Shown in pieces: positions 17,420 through 26,038 of a stretch of 50,541 nt of DNA. The notes beneath the pieces are model-generated. The model was not told the origin of the DNA and did no database searches. It worked only from the letters and a program-made list of their open reading frames with translations. The stretch's first letter is position 1. Every line of letters starts with the position of its first letter. The position numbers were made by a program, and so were the translations under genes. The stretch comes from an uncultured Lachnospiraceae bacterium (lineage in GTDB: Bacteria > Bacillota > Clostridia > Lachnospirales > Lachnospiraceae). The DNA is taken from positions 1 to 50,541 of the forward strand of contig CAKRCW010000013.1 in the NCBI GenBank assembly GCA_934309145.1. The letters run 5' to 3'.

Positions 17420-19234
17420 CTATTCCACCGTAACTGATTTTGCAAGATTTCTTGGCTTATCTACATCCAGGCCCTTTGCCTCAGATGTGTAATATGCTAT
17501 AAGCTGAAGAACTACCGCTGTTGCAAATGCAGTAAACTCTGAATCAAGCTTAGGTATTCTGATGTGCTTATCGCAGATAGCCGAATCATTAACCTCTTCA
17601 TCCATGCTTACCAAGACAACATAAGCGCCTCTAGCCTTTACCTCTCTTATATTAGATATAACCTTGCCATATACATCCTCCTGTGTTGCCATAGCTATTA
17701 CAGGAACATTCTCTGTTATAAGGGCTATAGTTCCATGCTTTAACTCTCCGGCTGCATATGCCTCAGCATGAACATAAGAAATCTCCTTTAACTTCAAAGC
17801 TGCCTCAAGGCTCATTACATAATCAAGCCCTCTTCCAATATAAAATGCATCAGGCGAAAGCTTGATGTGATTGGCAACTCTCTTGATGTTATTTGCATTC
17901 TTGAGAGTCTCCTCGATTATATTAGGTGTATTGATAAGCTTTGTCATAAACTGTCTGGCAGCAGCCTCGCTTATTATATTCTTGACAAGTCCCATACGAC
18001 ACGCAATAAGGTACATAGCAGCTACCTGAACTGTGTACGCCTTAGTACTTGCAACAGCAATCTCAGGACCGGCATGTGTATATAATACATAGTCGCTCTC
18101 TCTTGCTATTGTCGAGCCCTTAACATTAACTATCGAGAGAACCTTAGAGCCATGTGACTTGGCAAGCTTTAACGCCTCTAATGTATCTATTGTCTCTCCG
18201 GACTGCGACAGCACTATAGTTAATGTTGTCTCATCAATGATAGGGTTCTTATATCTGAACTCCGATGCTATCTCAACTGTTACAGGTATTCTAAGCTTGC
18301 TCTCTATAAGCTGCTTTCCTACCATTCCCGCATGCATAGCAGTACCACAGGCGACAACAGTTACCTGCTTACAATTAGTAAATATGGAATCGTCCACACC
18401 GTCAGCGGTAAAATCCGGTAATCCCTGATTAACTCTAGGTGTTACAGTATTTCTGATTGCGTCCGGCTGCTCATATATCTCCTTTAACATAAAGAAAGGA
18501 TAACCGCCCTTCTGTGCACTGGCTATATCCCAGTTTACAGACAATATCTCAGGTTTTACCTCTTTTCCCTTCATGTCACAAACCTTTATTCCATCAGCTG
18601 TGAGAGTTAAAATATGATACTCAGGTACAACAAAGTATTCCTTTGAAAAAGCTATAACAGCAGTAAGGTCTGATGCTATAACTGAGCCCTTATCACATGA
18701 TGTTGCTATCATCGGACTTACATTTCTTATCGCATATATTGTTCCCGGTATATCCTGAAACATTATGCAAAGTGCAAATGCACCCGACAAAGCATGAACA
18801 GTTTTCTTGATGGCAGCTATCGGATCACCCTCATAAAATGTATCAAGCAAGGCACATACAACCTCTGAATCAGTCTCTGAAACAAGCTTATCTGCTAACC
18901 CATACTCAACCACAAGCTGACGATAATTCTCTATGATGCCATTATGTATCAGAACTACCTTACCACATCTGTGTGGATGTGCATTTGCATCTGTCACGCC
19001 TCCATGTGTAGCCCATCTCGTATGTCCTATACCACAGGTTGATGGATTGTCATCCTCTGCACAGAGTGCTTTTAGCTCTGCTACCTTACCAGTTCTCTTG
19101 CGTACTGTAATATCACCGTCTCCAAGCAATGCCAGACCAGCACTGTCATAACCACGATACTCAAGTCTCTCTAATCCGTTTATGATAACATCCTTCGCAG
19201 GTATCTTACCTGTGAATCCTATAATTCCGCACAT
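17420..19234 (-). CDS. glmS: Glutamine-fructose-6-phosphate aminotransferase
   Basis: Makes glucosamine-6-phosphate, the entry to UDP-GlcNAc and cell-wall synthesis. The 604-residue protein starts MCGIIGFTG, where Cys2 becomes the N-terminal nucleophile of the glutaminase domain; GHTRWATHGG follows. Two SIS sugar-isomerase domains come after, with CGTAMHAG, SQSGETIDT and a second set around GRGLDYVMSLEAALKLKEISY; the end is DKPRNLAKSVTVE as usual. Upstream lies a glmS ribozyme, so the mRNA is cut when glucosamine-6-phosphate is plentiful. Confidence 0.97.
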   Translation of the reverse strand: MCGIIGFTGKIPAKDVIINGLERLEYRGYDSAGLALLGDGDITVRKRTGKVAELKALCAEDDNPSTCGIGHTRWATHGGVTDANAHPHRCGKVVLIHNGIIENYRQLVVEYGLADKLVSETDSEVVCALLDTFYEGDPIAAIKKTVHALSGAFALCIMFQDIPGTIYAIRNVSPMIATSCDKGSVIASDLTAVIAFSKEYFVVPEYHILTLTADGIKVCDMKGKEVKPEILSVNWDIASAQKGGYPFFMLKEIYEQPDAIRNTVTPRVNQGLPDFTADGVDDSIFTNCKQVTVVACGTAMHAGMVGKQLIESKLRIPVTVEIASEFRYKNPIIDETTLTIVLSQSGETIDTLEALKLAKSHGSKVLSIVNVKGSTIARESDYVLYTHAGPEIAVASTKAYTVQVAAMYLIACRMGLVKNIISEAAARQFMTKLINTPNIIEETLKNANNIKRVANHIKLSPDAFYIGRGLDYVMSLEAALKLKEISYVHAEAYAAGELKHGTIALITENVPVIAMATQEDVYGKVISNIREVKARGAYVVLVSMDEEVNDSAICDKHIRIPKLDSEFTAFATAVVLQLIAYYTSEAKGLDVDKPRNLAKSVTVE

Positions 19235-19267
19235 AAATAGACCTCCAAATATAAAATTATAATGCTA

Positions 19268-19425
19268 ATTGTCCGGTATTTGTTTTGAGGTTACCCTCAT
19301 ATTTGCCCGTTCATAACACACTCAGCTATGCGAAAGAGTATCCGCCGAATTATATTTCGATAACTCTTTTCCTCGTCAACCTTGCATATATTCCGCTCCT
19401 GCAAAGGTTCTGGCGCTAAGGTTCT
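19268..19425 (-). ncRNA. glmS ribozyme (glucosamine-6-phosphate riboswitch)
   Basis: The minus strand carries the conserved core in order: AGCGCCAGAACC at the cleavage region, GGTTGACGAGGA, GTTATCGA, TCGGCGGAT, then a terminal hairpin GAGG-GTAA-CCTC. By analogy with known glmS ribozymes, cleavage falls between A19417 and G19416. It lies in the 5' leader of glmS, about 35-190 bases before the start codon. When glucosamine-6-phosphate binds as cofactor the RNA cuts itself and the downstream mRNA is degraded. The boundaries are approximate. Confidence 0.93.
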
Positions 19426-19466
19426 TAACCTTTCGAAATCTGCCTCTCCTTATCGGCAGACAGCTT

Positions 19467-19495
19467 ATTTTATCACACATATTTATTAAAAGCAA
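19467..19495 (-). promoter_or_regulatory. Predicted promoter for the glmS leader
   Basis: On the minus strand TTGCTT (19495-19490), 17 bases, TAAAAT (19472-19467) with an upstream TGTG extended element. Transcription would begin near 19460, about 43 bases before the ribozyme cleavage site. A small hairpin (CTGCC/GGCAG) lies between. Confidence 0.6.
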
Positions 19496-19528
19496 ATTTC
19501 CCATATTTTATAGTATTTATTAAGTCAT

Positions 19529-20392
19529 TTACAAATTATTCGCTAAGATATATTCGTTTCCCACGCTCATCATTCCAACAGCTGCTACTGTACCGGTCAT
19601 ATCAACATTCCAGTCCTCATCAATCGCAACAAGCACCTTGCCTCCCGGCATATGGACATAAACCTTAGAATCCACAAATCTCATCTTATACATAGCTCCC
19701 ACAGCAGCACACGCACTTGTTCCAGATGCCAGTGTATAACCTGCACCACGCTCATATATCTCTATCTTGATATTATGTCTGTCAATAACCTGTGCAATCT
19801 GTGTGTTAATTCCCTTTGTAAAATATGCAGAATTCTCTATCTTATAACCTATATCACAGACTATTCCCTTTGTGACAGTCTTAAATGGAAGAACACAGTG
19901 TGGATTACCAATTGATACGCAGGTACATCTGTAAGAGTAGTCTCCAAACTCCATAGGAATATCTACAAGTTCATCTTGCTTTGTGTAGGAACAGCCGACA
20001 GACTCAGGTGTAAACGACAGTCTTCCCATAGCTATAGTTGCATTAGTCCCAAGTTCATTATTGTAGTACACCCTCATGCATTCTTTTATTCCCTCTATAT
20101 ACAACTCAAATTCCTTCTTCTGTACATAGCCAGAATCCTTCAAGTACTTTGCAAATATAAGAAGTCCGTTACCACTTTTTTCTGTCTCTGAACCATCAGG
20201 ATTATATATTTTAAGTCCTATTCCATTTTCAGAAAAAAAAGGACCGAGCAATATGCCATCAGCACCTAAACCATATTGCCTATGACACACTGCCCGGATT
20301 ATTTTAGCTGTAAGTTCTCTTTTATTGCGATTCAAATCATAGACTAAGTAATCATTGCCAAGACTATGATACTTGGAAAATTGCATACACAT
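19529..20392 (-). CDS. Diaminopimelate epimerase family protein lacking both catalytic cysteines
   Basis: Overall a DapF-fold protein of 287 residues: FSKYHSLGNDYLVYD at the start, GLGADGILL, NPDGSETEKSGNG, VSIGNPHCV, YERGAGYTLASGTSACAA, and MPGGKV. In DapF two cysteines act as the acid/base pair in motifs EMCGNG and ACGTGA. Here both are serine: S73 (codon AGT) in EKSGNG and S223 (codon TCT) in LASGTS. The frame is intact, so this is substitution, not decay. It may be an epimerase with another mechanism or substrate, or a weak DapF. I start at the ATG at 20392, with AAGG 10 bases upstream; a TTG at 20410 is an alternative. It precedes glmS but has no shared function with it. Confidence 0.8.
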   Translation of the reverse strand: MCMQFSKYHSLGNDYLVYDLNRNKRELTAKIIRAVCHRQYGLGADGILLGPFFSENGIGLKIYNPDGSETEKSGNGLLIFAKYLKDSGYVQKKEFELYIEGIKECMRVYYNNELGTNATIAMGRLSFTPESVGCSYTKQDELVDIPMEFGDYSYRCTCVSIGNPHCVLPFKTVTKGIVCDIGYKIENSAYFTKGINTQIAQVIDRHNIKIEIYERGAGYTLASGTSACAAVGAMYKMRFVDSKVYVHMPGGKVLVAIDEDWNVDMTGTVAAVGMMSVGNEYILANNL

Positions 20393-20461
20393 ACAATTTA
20401 TACCTTGCAAATTACTTTTCTCTACAATTTATTCATTACCTTCTCAGACTATGACATATAT

Positions 20462-21310
20462 TTAATATAAGTCAGAATAGTAATCATACATATAATCATA
20501 CATGGTTGATAAAGTCTTTGAGTCAACATCATCTATACTAAATGGCTCTACAAATATAGAGTAGCCGCTTACATATGCCATATCATCTTTGGTTATATCC
20601 ATGTCATAATACGCAGATAAATCATCATAATATGAATCATTAGTCGCATTTTCTTTTATCTGCGGTAACAGTGACGATGTATCTTCCGATGTCGTAAACG
20701 AATCATCATCATACGATGTGATGGAATAGCTTGTAACCTGTTCATATATTGCATCAGAATAACCAGGATTAAGCGGCACTTCCCCAAGTATAATCTCCAA
20801 ATTAAATATATTGTTAGTCTCCATATCAAACACAATTATACCCGGCTGGCTCATTCTTTTATCACTATAGTAATTATCAAAGCTTAGTATTCCAATATTA
20901 AATGAATATATCTTATCATCTACCACACGCAAGACATCAACTACATGCACAGAGCTCATAGTGTCAGCATCAGTCAGAATATCTTCAATATAATCTTTCC
21001 ATTCATACTTAAGAAGTCCATCTATTTCATCAGCAATCTGATTCATAATCTCACGTTTTTCATTAATATTAAAGGTCTTAGACTTATCTTCAGCAAGAAT
21101 GGCATCATCACTTGAAAGAGCCTCTATCTTCTGTTCAAGCTGCATTGGTTCTGTAACAACATCAACATTATATTTTTGAACCGTAACCTGTTTCATAAGA
21201 TTCTCATCATTACGGCTATATATTCCTCTTGGTATCTCCAGTCCAATCATTGTTATGGCAAGCAAAATCGCAATCACTAAAATTGTTTTCAAAATCTCTT
21301 TAAGCTTCAT
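20462..21310 (-). CDS. Membrane-anchored protein encoded after a two-component system
   Basis: A 282-residue protein with one N-terminal membrane segment (about residues 7-26, ILKTILVIAILLAITMIGLEI), then an acidic, tyrosine- and serine-rich extracytoplasmic region. I recognise no domain. A motif-like stretch IIVFDMETNNIFNLEI and a run of Asp/Tyr residues near the C-terminus (TMYDYMYDYYSDLY) stand out. The ATG at 21310 has GGAGGTG upstream and overlaps the histidine kinase gene by 11 bases, so the two are translationally coupled. It may be an accessory sensor or an output of the system; this is inference from context. Confidence 0.75.
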   Translation of the reverse strand: MKLKEILKTILVIAILLAITMIGLEIPRGIYSRNDENLMKQVTVQKYNVDVVTEPMQLEQKIEALSSDDAILAEDKSKTFNINEKREIMNQIADEIDGLLKYEWKDYIEDILTDADTMSSVHVVDVLRVVDDKIYSFNIGILSFDNYYSDKRMSQPGIIVFDMETNNIFNLEIILGEVPLNPGYSDAIYEQVTSYSITSYDDDSFTTSEDTSSLLPQIKENATNDSYYDDLSAYYDMDITKDDMAYVSGYSIFVEPFSIDDVDSKTLSTMYDYMYDYYSDLY

Positions 21311-22718
21311 CCGATTCACCTCCAAGATTAACACTCTTATCCGCAAATAAAGGAATTGTTATCGTGACATCTGTTCCCTTACCTACTTCACTTTCAATAT
21401 CAAGTGTACCTCCATGTATATCTGCAATCTTAACACAAAGCGCAAGTCCGAGTCCTGCACCGCCCTGTTTTCTGGCTCTTGATTTATCAACCATATAAAA
21501 TGGTTCGATAATCTTAGCTATCTCATCATCAGGGATTCCACAGCCATTATCTGATACTGTTATTTTATATGTCTTATCCAGCCTTGTTCCCTTTATCCTT
21601 ACAATAGCATTCTCATCAGAAGCCTTACATGCATTATCAGTCAGATTGACGACAGCAGCTATAAGAAGTGAAGGTTCTATAAATAACTCGGCATCTTCAT
21701 AGCTAACATCAATGTCAATGTTATATTTTTTACCCACAAACAATACAGACTCCTTAAGCCTTGCAAAAAAATCTCCCGCATTTATGCTAATTTTATCAAA
21801 TTCTTTTTTTCCGATAACTATAAGCTGCAAAAGATTTATTGACAAAGTCTCCAAACGTTTGCTCTCCCGGTATATGAAATTGCTGTATTCACGTCTCTTA
21901 TCAGGTTCTAAATCATAAGTTCTAAGCAAATCTGAATATCCAATTATAGATGTCATAGGAGTTTTTATCTCATGTGTAAAGTTGCCGACAAAATCCTCTT
22001 TTTTTCTGGCAAGATCCTCTAAATCTGCAATATGCTGTTCAGTGTTCTCAGCAAGCTCATTTAAAGTTTCACCAAGCTTTGTGACCTCGTAAGATTTCAT
22101 CTTCTTATAATCAGCATCAGTTCTAACTGAGTAATCTCCAGCCGATATCTTCTCCGCCATATTAGTAATCTTTTCGATAGGCTTTGTTATATACCTTGAG
22201 AATGCATACAGGATAATAGCAATAACCATAGAAAGGGCAATAATCGCCTGACGATATAGATTATAATTGGAGTCTCTCTGAGCAATTATCTTTGTTATAT
22301 CGTAATAGTTAATTATATATCTGTCACTACACCTGCTTGTAACCTGAACAAATATTCCATTGTCACTCTGTATTACATTAGATATAACCTGACCTGACTC
22401 TATATCTTCATAACCGTCAAGCACCACTCTTTCTTTCCACGCATCATATGTTCCTATAAATACACTCTTCTCATGTCCCTTAGTTCCTGCCATTCTCTGG
22501 ACAAAATCTGCCATGGAATACTTTACATACCCATCATCTGGTATTCCGTCAAGTGTAGCAACGTATGTATATAGCACCTCATTGTTCTCCACTGCACTGT
22601 TCTTTGCCTGTTCCAGATCAGTTCTGTACAGGTAACTGACAAGCATAAAGCCGGTAACCACTGTAATACACATCATCACACAATATGTAAATACAAATAT
22701 TTTTAGTGATATCTTCAT
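21300..22718 (-). CDS. Sensor histidine kinase
   Basis: A 472-residue membrane kinase. Transmembrane segments at about 7-27 and 161-181 flank an extracytoplasmic sensor of about 130 residues; a HAMP domain (about 183-235) leads to the dimerisation helix with the phospho-acceptor His in NFTHEIKTPMTS, and an ATPase domain with N-box NLTDNACKAS, DNGCGIPDDE, and GGAGLGLALC. It phosphorylates the response regulator encoded 3 bases upstream. The signal is unknown. The kinase is complete. Confidence 0.92.
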   Translation of the reverse strand: MKISLKIFVFTYCVMMCITVVTGFMLVSYLYRTDLEQAKNSAVENNEVLYTYVATLDGIPDDGYVKYSMADFVQRMAGTKGHEKSVFIGTYDAWKERVVLDGYEDIESGQVISNVIQSDNGIFVQVTSRCSDRYIINYYDITKIIAQRDSNYNLYRQAIIALSMVIAIILYAFSRYITKPIEKITNMAEKISAGDYSVRTDADYKKMKSYEVTKLGETLNELAENTEQHIADLEDLARKKEDFVGNFTHEIKTPMTSIIGYSDLLRTYDLEPDKRREYSNFIYRESKRLETLSINLLQLIVIGKKEFDKISINAGDFFARLKESVLFVGKKYNIDIDVSYEDAELFIEPSLLIAAVVNLTDNACKASDENAIVRIKGTRLDKTYKITVSDNGCGIPDDEIAKIIEPFYMVDKSRARKQGGAGLGLALCVKIADIHGGTLDIESEVGKGTDVTITIPLFADKSVNLGGESDEA

Positions 22719-22721
22719 AAT

Positions 22722-23384
22722 CTATATTGCTTCCTCCACAAAGCGATAACCAACCTTGAATACTGTCTGAATATGCTTCTCTAAGCCGAGCTTCTTTCGT
22801 ATTCTGTTTATATGCAAATCCACTGTTCTTGAGTCCGTCGTAAATGGATCATTCCAGACCTTCTCATATATGGTCTCACGATATAACGCAATATTTTTAT
22901 TCTTAACTAAAAGCAATAACAGTTCAAATTCCTTGTATGTAAGTTCTACCGGAATTCCGGCCTTGGTCACCTGCCTTGAAACAGGATCTATCTCCAAATC
23001 CAATATCTGAATTTTCTCCACATATTTTTCAAATCTTCTCAGTACAACCTCAACTCTGGCAATCAGCTCAGTTGTGTCAAATGGCTTGATAATGTAATCC
23101 TCAGCTCCAAGCCTTAAACCCTTTACTCTGTCCCTCACATCAGTCTTCGCAGTCAGAAATATTACAGGTACATTATACTGCCTTATATATTCTATAAGCT
23201 CAAAGCCATTTATCTTAGGAAGCATGACATCCAACAAAACAAGGTCAAAGACTTCATTTTCTATGGCATCCGCAGCACTTTCACCATCATATACACAGGT
23301 ACAGGTATATCCGGATTTTTCTAAGGTTTCCTTTATAAGATTAGCTATAGGAAACTCATCATCTACAACCAATACTTTAATCAT
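22722..23384 (-). CDS. OmpR/PhoB-family response regulator
   Basis: A 220-residue DNA-binding regulator. The receiver domain has acidic residues DDE (8-10), the phospho-acceptor Asp52 in LLDVMLP, Thr/Lys in FLTAKTD; a winged-helix domain follows with ELTYKEFELLLLL and SRTVDLHINRIRKKL. The partner kinase lies 3 bases downstream and a coupled membrane protein follows. A TGATACA direct repeat upstream fits autoregulation. GGGGG precedes the ATG. Confidence 0.94.
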   Translation of the reverse strand: MIKVLVVDDEFPIANLIKETLEKSGYTCTCVYDGESAADAIENEVFDLVLLDVMLPKINGFELIEYIRQYNVPVIFLTAKTDVRDRVKGLRLGAEDYIIKPFDTTELIARVEVVLRRFEKYVEKIQILDLEIDPVSRQVTKAGIPVELTYKEFELLLLLVKNKNIALYRETIYEKVWNDPFTTDSRTVDLHINRIRKKLGLEKHIQTVFKVGYRFVEEAI

Positions 23385-23438
23385 TATTATCCCCCTGTTA
23401 ATTTCATAAAAATATAAATCAACGATTAAACACCTTGA

Positions 23439-23471
23439 ATTTTATCTGTGCCATGTATCACATTTGTATCA
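23439..23471 (-). promoter_or_regulatory. Promoter and direct-repeat operator of the two-component genes
   Basis: On the minus strand TGATACA occurs twice with an 11-base period (23471-23465 and 23460-23454), followed 9 bases later by TAAAAT (23444-23439) as a -10 element. No good -35 is seen: the repeats occupy that position, as in promoters activated by OmpR/PhoB-type regulators. The regulator itself is the obvious candidate to bind. Confidence 0.55.
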
Positions 23472-24251
23472 TAGCCCAAGTGCGTATATTATTATAGCCA
23501 ATGCTAAAAGATGTACCGGATAAAACGCATAGAAAAGCCATTTGAATTTTAATCCTCTTCGTCCTCTATAGAAATATACAGGTATTATGTCAACCAGTGC
23601 AAATAGTTCAGTCAGACTTGTAGCCGCAAGAATAACACAGCTCGCAACAGTCTGCTTTTCCTTTTCTCCACGAAAATAATAGGCAGCCACAATAGCAAGC
23701 ACTCCAACAGCACCGTAATCTGTCTGTAAAGCAAATGCTAGCCCCATTCCAAGCACCGCAACACAGAATTTAAACCAAAATAATCCGAGTGAATCTATTT
23801 TCAGATTGGCAATTATATCTATAACCGTTATGACAAGCATACCTATTGCAAGCGTAAAGAACACATTCTGACTTGAAAATTCTACAATTTTTCCCGATAA
23901 AATGTCCTCACGGTTAAGGTTTACTGCCATGTCAAATGGAATCTCTGATATAAACGCAAATAAAAACAGTCTTGCCATGTATTTCCATCTGTTTCTTGTG
24001 TACTTGAAGCCTTCTATCAAAAGAAATATAAATATAGGAAATGCTATGCGTCCTATAAGACGCATAGCTATATATATGTGATATATCTGATTGTGCTTCA
24101 CACTGCCAAGTGCATCAAAATTGTCAGGATTAGATGTGATAACCTTTGACAAAACGCACGCTGCAATGTGGTCTATAAGCATTGTAAGCATGGCAATAAG
24201 CTTGAGCGTACTGCCAGACAAATCTCTCTTATTTTTTTCCATCTTCACCAT
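23469..24251 (-). CDS. TraX-family membrane protein
   Basis: A 260-residue polytopic protein with about seven hydrophobic segments. The start SGSTLKLIAMLTMLIDHIAA and later IGRIAFPIFIFLLIEGFKYT, FLFAFISEIPFDMA and FYAFYPVHLLAL are signatures of the TraX family, named for the F-plasmid pilin acetylase but widespread in Firmicutes chromosomes, where the role is probably acyl transfer at the membrane. The gene overlaps the end of the bhmT-metF fusion by 23 bases if the ATG at 24251 is used, or 14 bases if the ATG at 24242 is used; both ribosome binding sites are weak, which suggests coupling. Confidence 0.85.
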   Translation of the reverse strand: MVKMEKNKRDLSGSTLKLIAMLTMLIDHIAACVLSKVITSNPDNFDALGSVKHNQIYHIYIAMRLIGRIAFPIFIFLLIEGFKYTRNRWKYMARLFLFAFISEIPFDMAVNLNREDILSGKIVEFSSQNVFFTLAIGMLVITVIDIIANLKIDSLGLFWFKFCVAVLGMGLAFALQTDYGAVGVLAIVAAYYFRGEKEKQTVASCVILAATSLTELFALVDIIPVYFYRGRRGLKFKWLFYAFYPVHLLALAIIIYALGL

Positions 24252-26028
24252 TCCATATCTGTTTCATGAGATAAACCCTGTTAAATGGGAATGTAAAATA
24301 ATATCCATCAGCAAAATCATATGTACACTCAATCATCTCCTTAGCGAGTGCAACACCGACTGCTTCACCCTCCTCACGAGTTCCGTTTTCAGGATATCTA
24401 TCTATAACCTCATCACTGACCGCTACTCCGGCAATCTCGTTTTTCATAAACAAAGCATTATTTCTGCTGACAAGCGGCATTATTCCACACAAAATTCTTG
24501 CGCCTGTCTGTTCCTTAATGCTTTTTAGTCTCTCTGCATCTTCCTTTGAGAATACCGGCTGTGATAAGAAGAACTCTGCACCTGCCTCCATCTTCTTCTT
24601 AAGACGTGATATCTCTATATCAAGATTTCTCCTTCCCTGATTTACCGCTCCGCCATAGGATATCGGTGTCTCCTTAAATATCTCCTCATTCATATCCTTT
24701 ACAATATTCATAAGACCAACCGAATTAAAATTAAACACCGACTTAATGGATTCTCTTGCCATGGTTGGAACAGGATCACCAGTTATTATCAGAAGATTGT
24801 GTATGTCATTTATATGTGCTCCAAGGAAGGTTGAACGCATGGCTATAGCATTTTTATCTCTACAGCATATATGAGGCATTACATCCATTCCCGTCTCACG
24901 TCTTACCTTCTCTGCCATAAGCACAGAATCAACTCTCGTTCTTCCCGAAGGCGAGTCAGGAAATGTAAGTACATCCACACCTGAATCTTTAAGCTCATAA
25001 GCTGCCGAGAGAAGCCTTTTGTCATCTGCATTAAAAGGTGGTGCCAGCTCAACCGCAATAAGCTTGTGTGTTTTTAATGAGCCATCCTCATTATATAAAA
25101 ATCCCTTTTTCAAAGGCTTCTTATTCTCTGGCTTCTGTTTTTTATTCTTCCTTGTTGTTTTCTCAGCAGACCAGTCGATACACTCTGCCAGACGGCTTAT
25201 AAATGCAGGACTTGTTCCGCAGCAGCCGCCATACACGTCTGCTCCAAGTACATCAAGCTGTTTCATTTTGTCTGAAAAATATTCCGGACTGTCTGAGAAC
25301 TCAATTCGATTTCTTATTCTCTTAGGATATCCCGCATTTGGCATTACAAGAATGTACTTGTCATCAGGCAGCATAATATCTGATAATATCTGCTCCATAT
25401 GTCCCGGACCAACACCACAGTTTAGACCTGTTATGTCTATATCGCCGCTGCCCGCTGCCGCATTTATGAGCTTTCTGGCTGAAAGTCCGGCATTACTGTA
25501 GCCAAACTGATTAACCGCAAATGATACAATTATGCACGCATCATACTCTTTCTTTATCTTGTGTATGACAGGCATAATATCGTCTATATCTGCAAATGTC
25601 TCGAAATCAAGTATTCTTACGCCTGACTCAAGAAAGGTTTTTGCTATCTCATAATATTCTTCTTCCAGTGATATATATGTACTCTCCTCAACAGGAATAG
25701 GCCCTATACTTCCGGCAATGTATACATCATCCTCAGTCTTTCCACAGTCCTTTACCGCTTTTTGTGCTATGGTAACAGCGGCACATATATTTCTCTTAAC
25801 AGCCTGCATATCTCTCATAAGATATGATGTGTTAGCTGCAAAGGTATTCGTTCTTATAAGCTTAGCACCAGCCTTTATATACTCTGTATGTATCTCGCGT
25901 ATACGCTCCGGATGAAGTATATTGGCAAGCTCAGGTGTATCATCTGTCTGGCATATTTTGGCATAGTATGTTCCTATAGAACCATCCGCTAATAGCTTGT
26001 GTGACTTAAGGTATTCTTCTATCTTCAT
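24229..26028 (-). CDS. Bifunctional homocysteine S-methyltransferase / methylenetetrahydrofolate reductase
   Basis: A 599-residue fusion. Residues about 1-290 are a zinc-dependent homocysteine methyltransferase: LLADGSIGTYY at the start, zinc cysteines in NCGVGP and GGCCGTSP. After a lysine-rich linker (KTTRKNKKQKPENKK), residues about 310-599 form a MetF-type TIM barrel: VAVELAPPF-like start, GDPVP, SQPVFSKED and CGIMPLVS. It would both make methyltetrahydrofolate and methylate homocysteine, giving methionine. The arrangement resembles YitJ of Bacillus. No SAM riboswitch is seen in the 10-base gap upstream; it is in an operon after the ABC-ATPase gene. Confidence 0.9.
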   Translation of the reverse strand: MKIEEYLKSHKLLADGSIGTYYAKICQTDDTPELANILHPERIREIHTEYIKAGAKLIRTNTFAANTSYLMRDMQAVKRNICAAVTIAQKAVKDCGKTEDDVYIAGSIGPIPVEESTYISLEEEYYEIAKTFLESGVRILDFETFADIDDIMPVIHKIKKEYDACIIVSFAVNQFGYSNAGLSARKLINAAAGSGDIDITGLNCGVGPGHMEQILSDIMLPDDKYILVMPNAGYPKRIRNRIEFSDSPEYFSDKMKQLDVLGADVYGGCCGTSPAFISRLAECIDWSAEKTTRKNKKQKPENKKPLKKGFLYNEDGSLKTHKLIAVELAPPFNADDKRLLSAAYELKDSGVDVLTFPDSPSGRTRVDSVLMAEKVRRETGMDVMPHICCRDKNAIAMRSTFLGAHINDIHNLLIITGDPVPTMARESIKSVFNFNSVGLMNIVKDMNEEIFKETPISYGGAVNQGRRNLDIEISRLKKKMEAGAEFFLSQPVFSKEDAERLKSIKEQTGARILCGIMPLVSRNNALFMKNEIAGVAVSDEVIDRYPENGTREEGEAVGVALAKEMIECTYDFADGYYFTFPFNRVYLMKQIWNGEDGKK

Positions 26029-26038
26029 ATCTGTCTCC

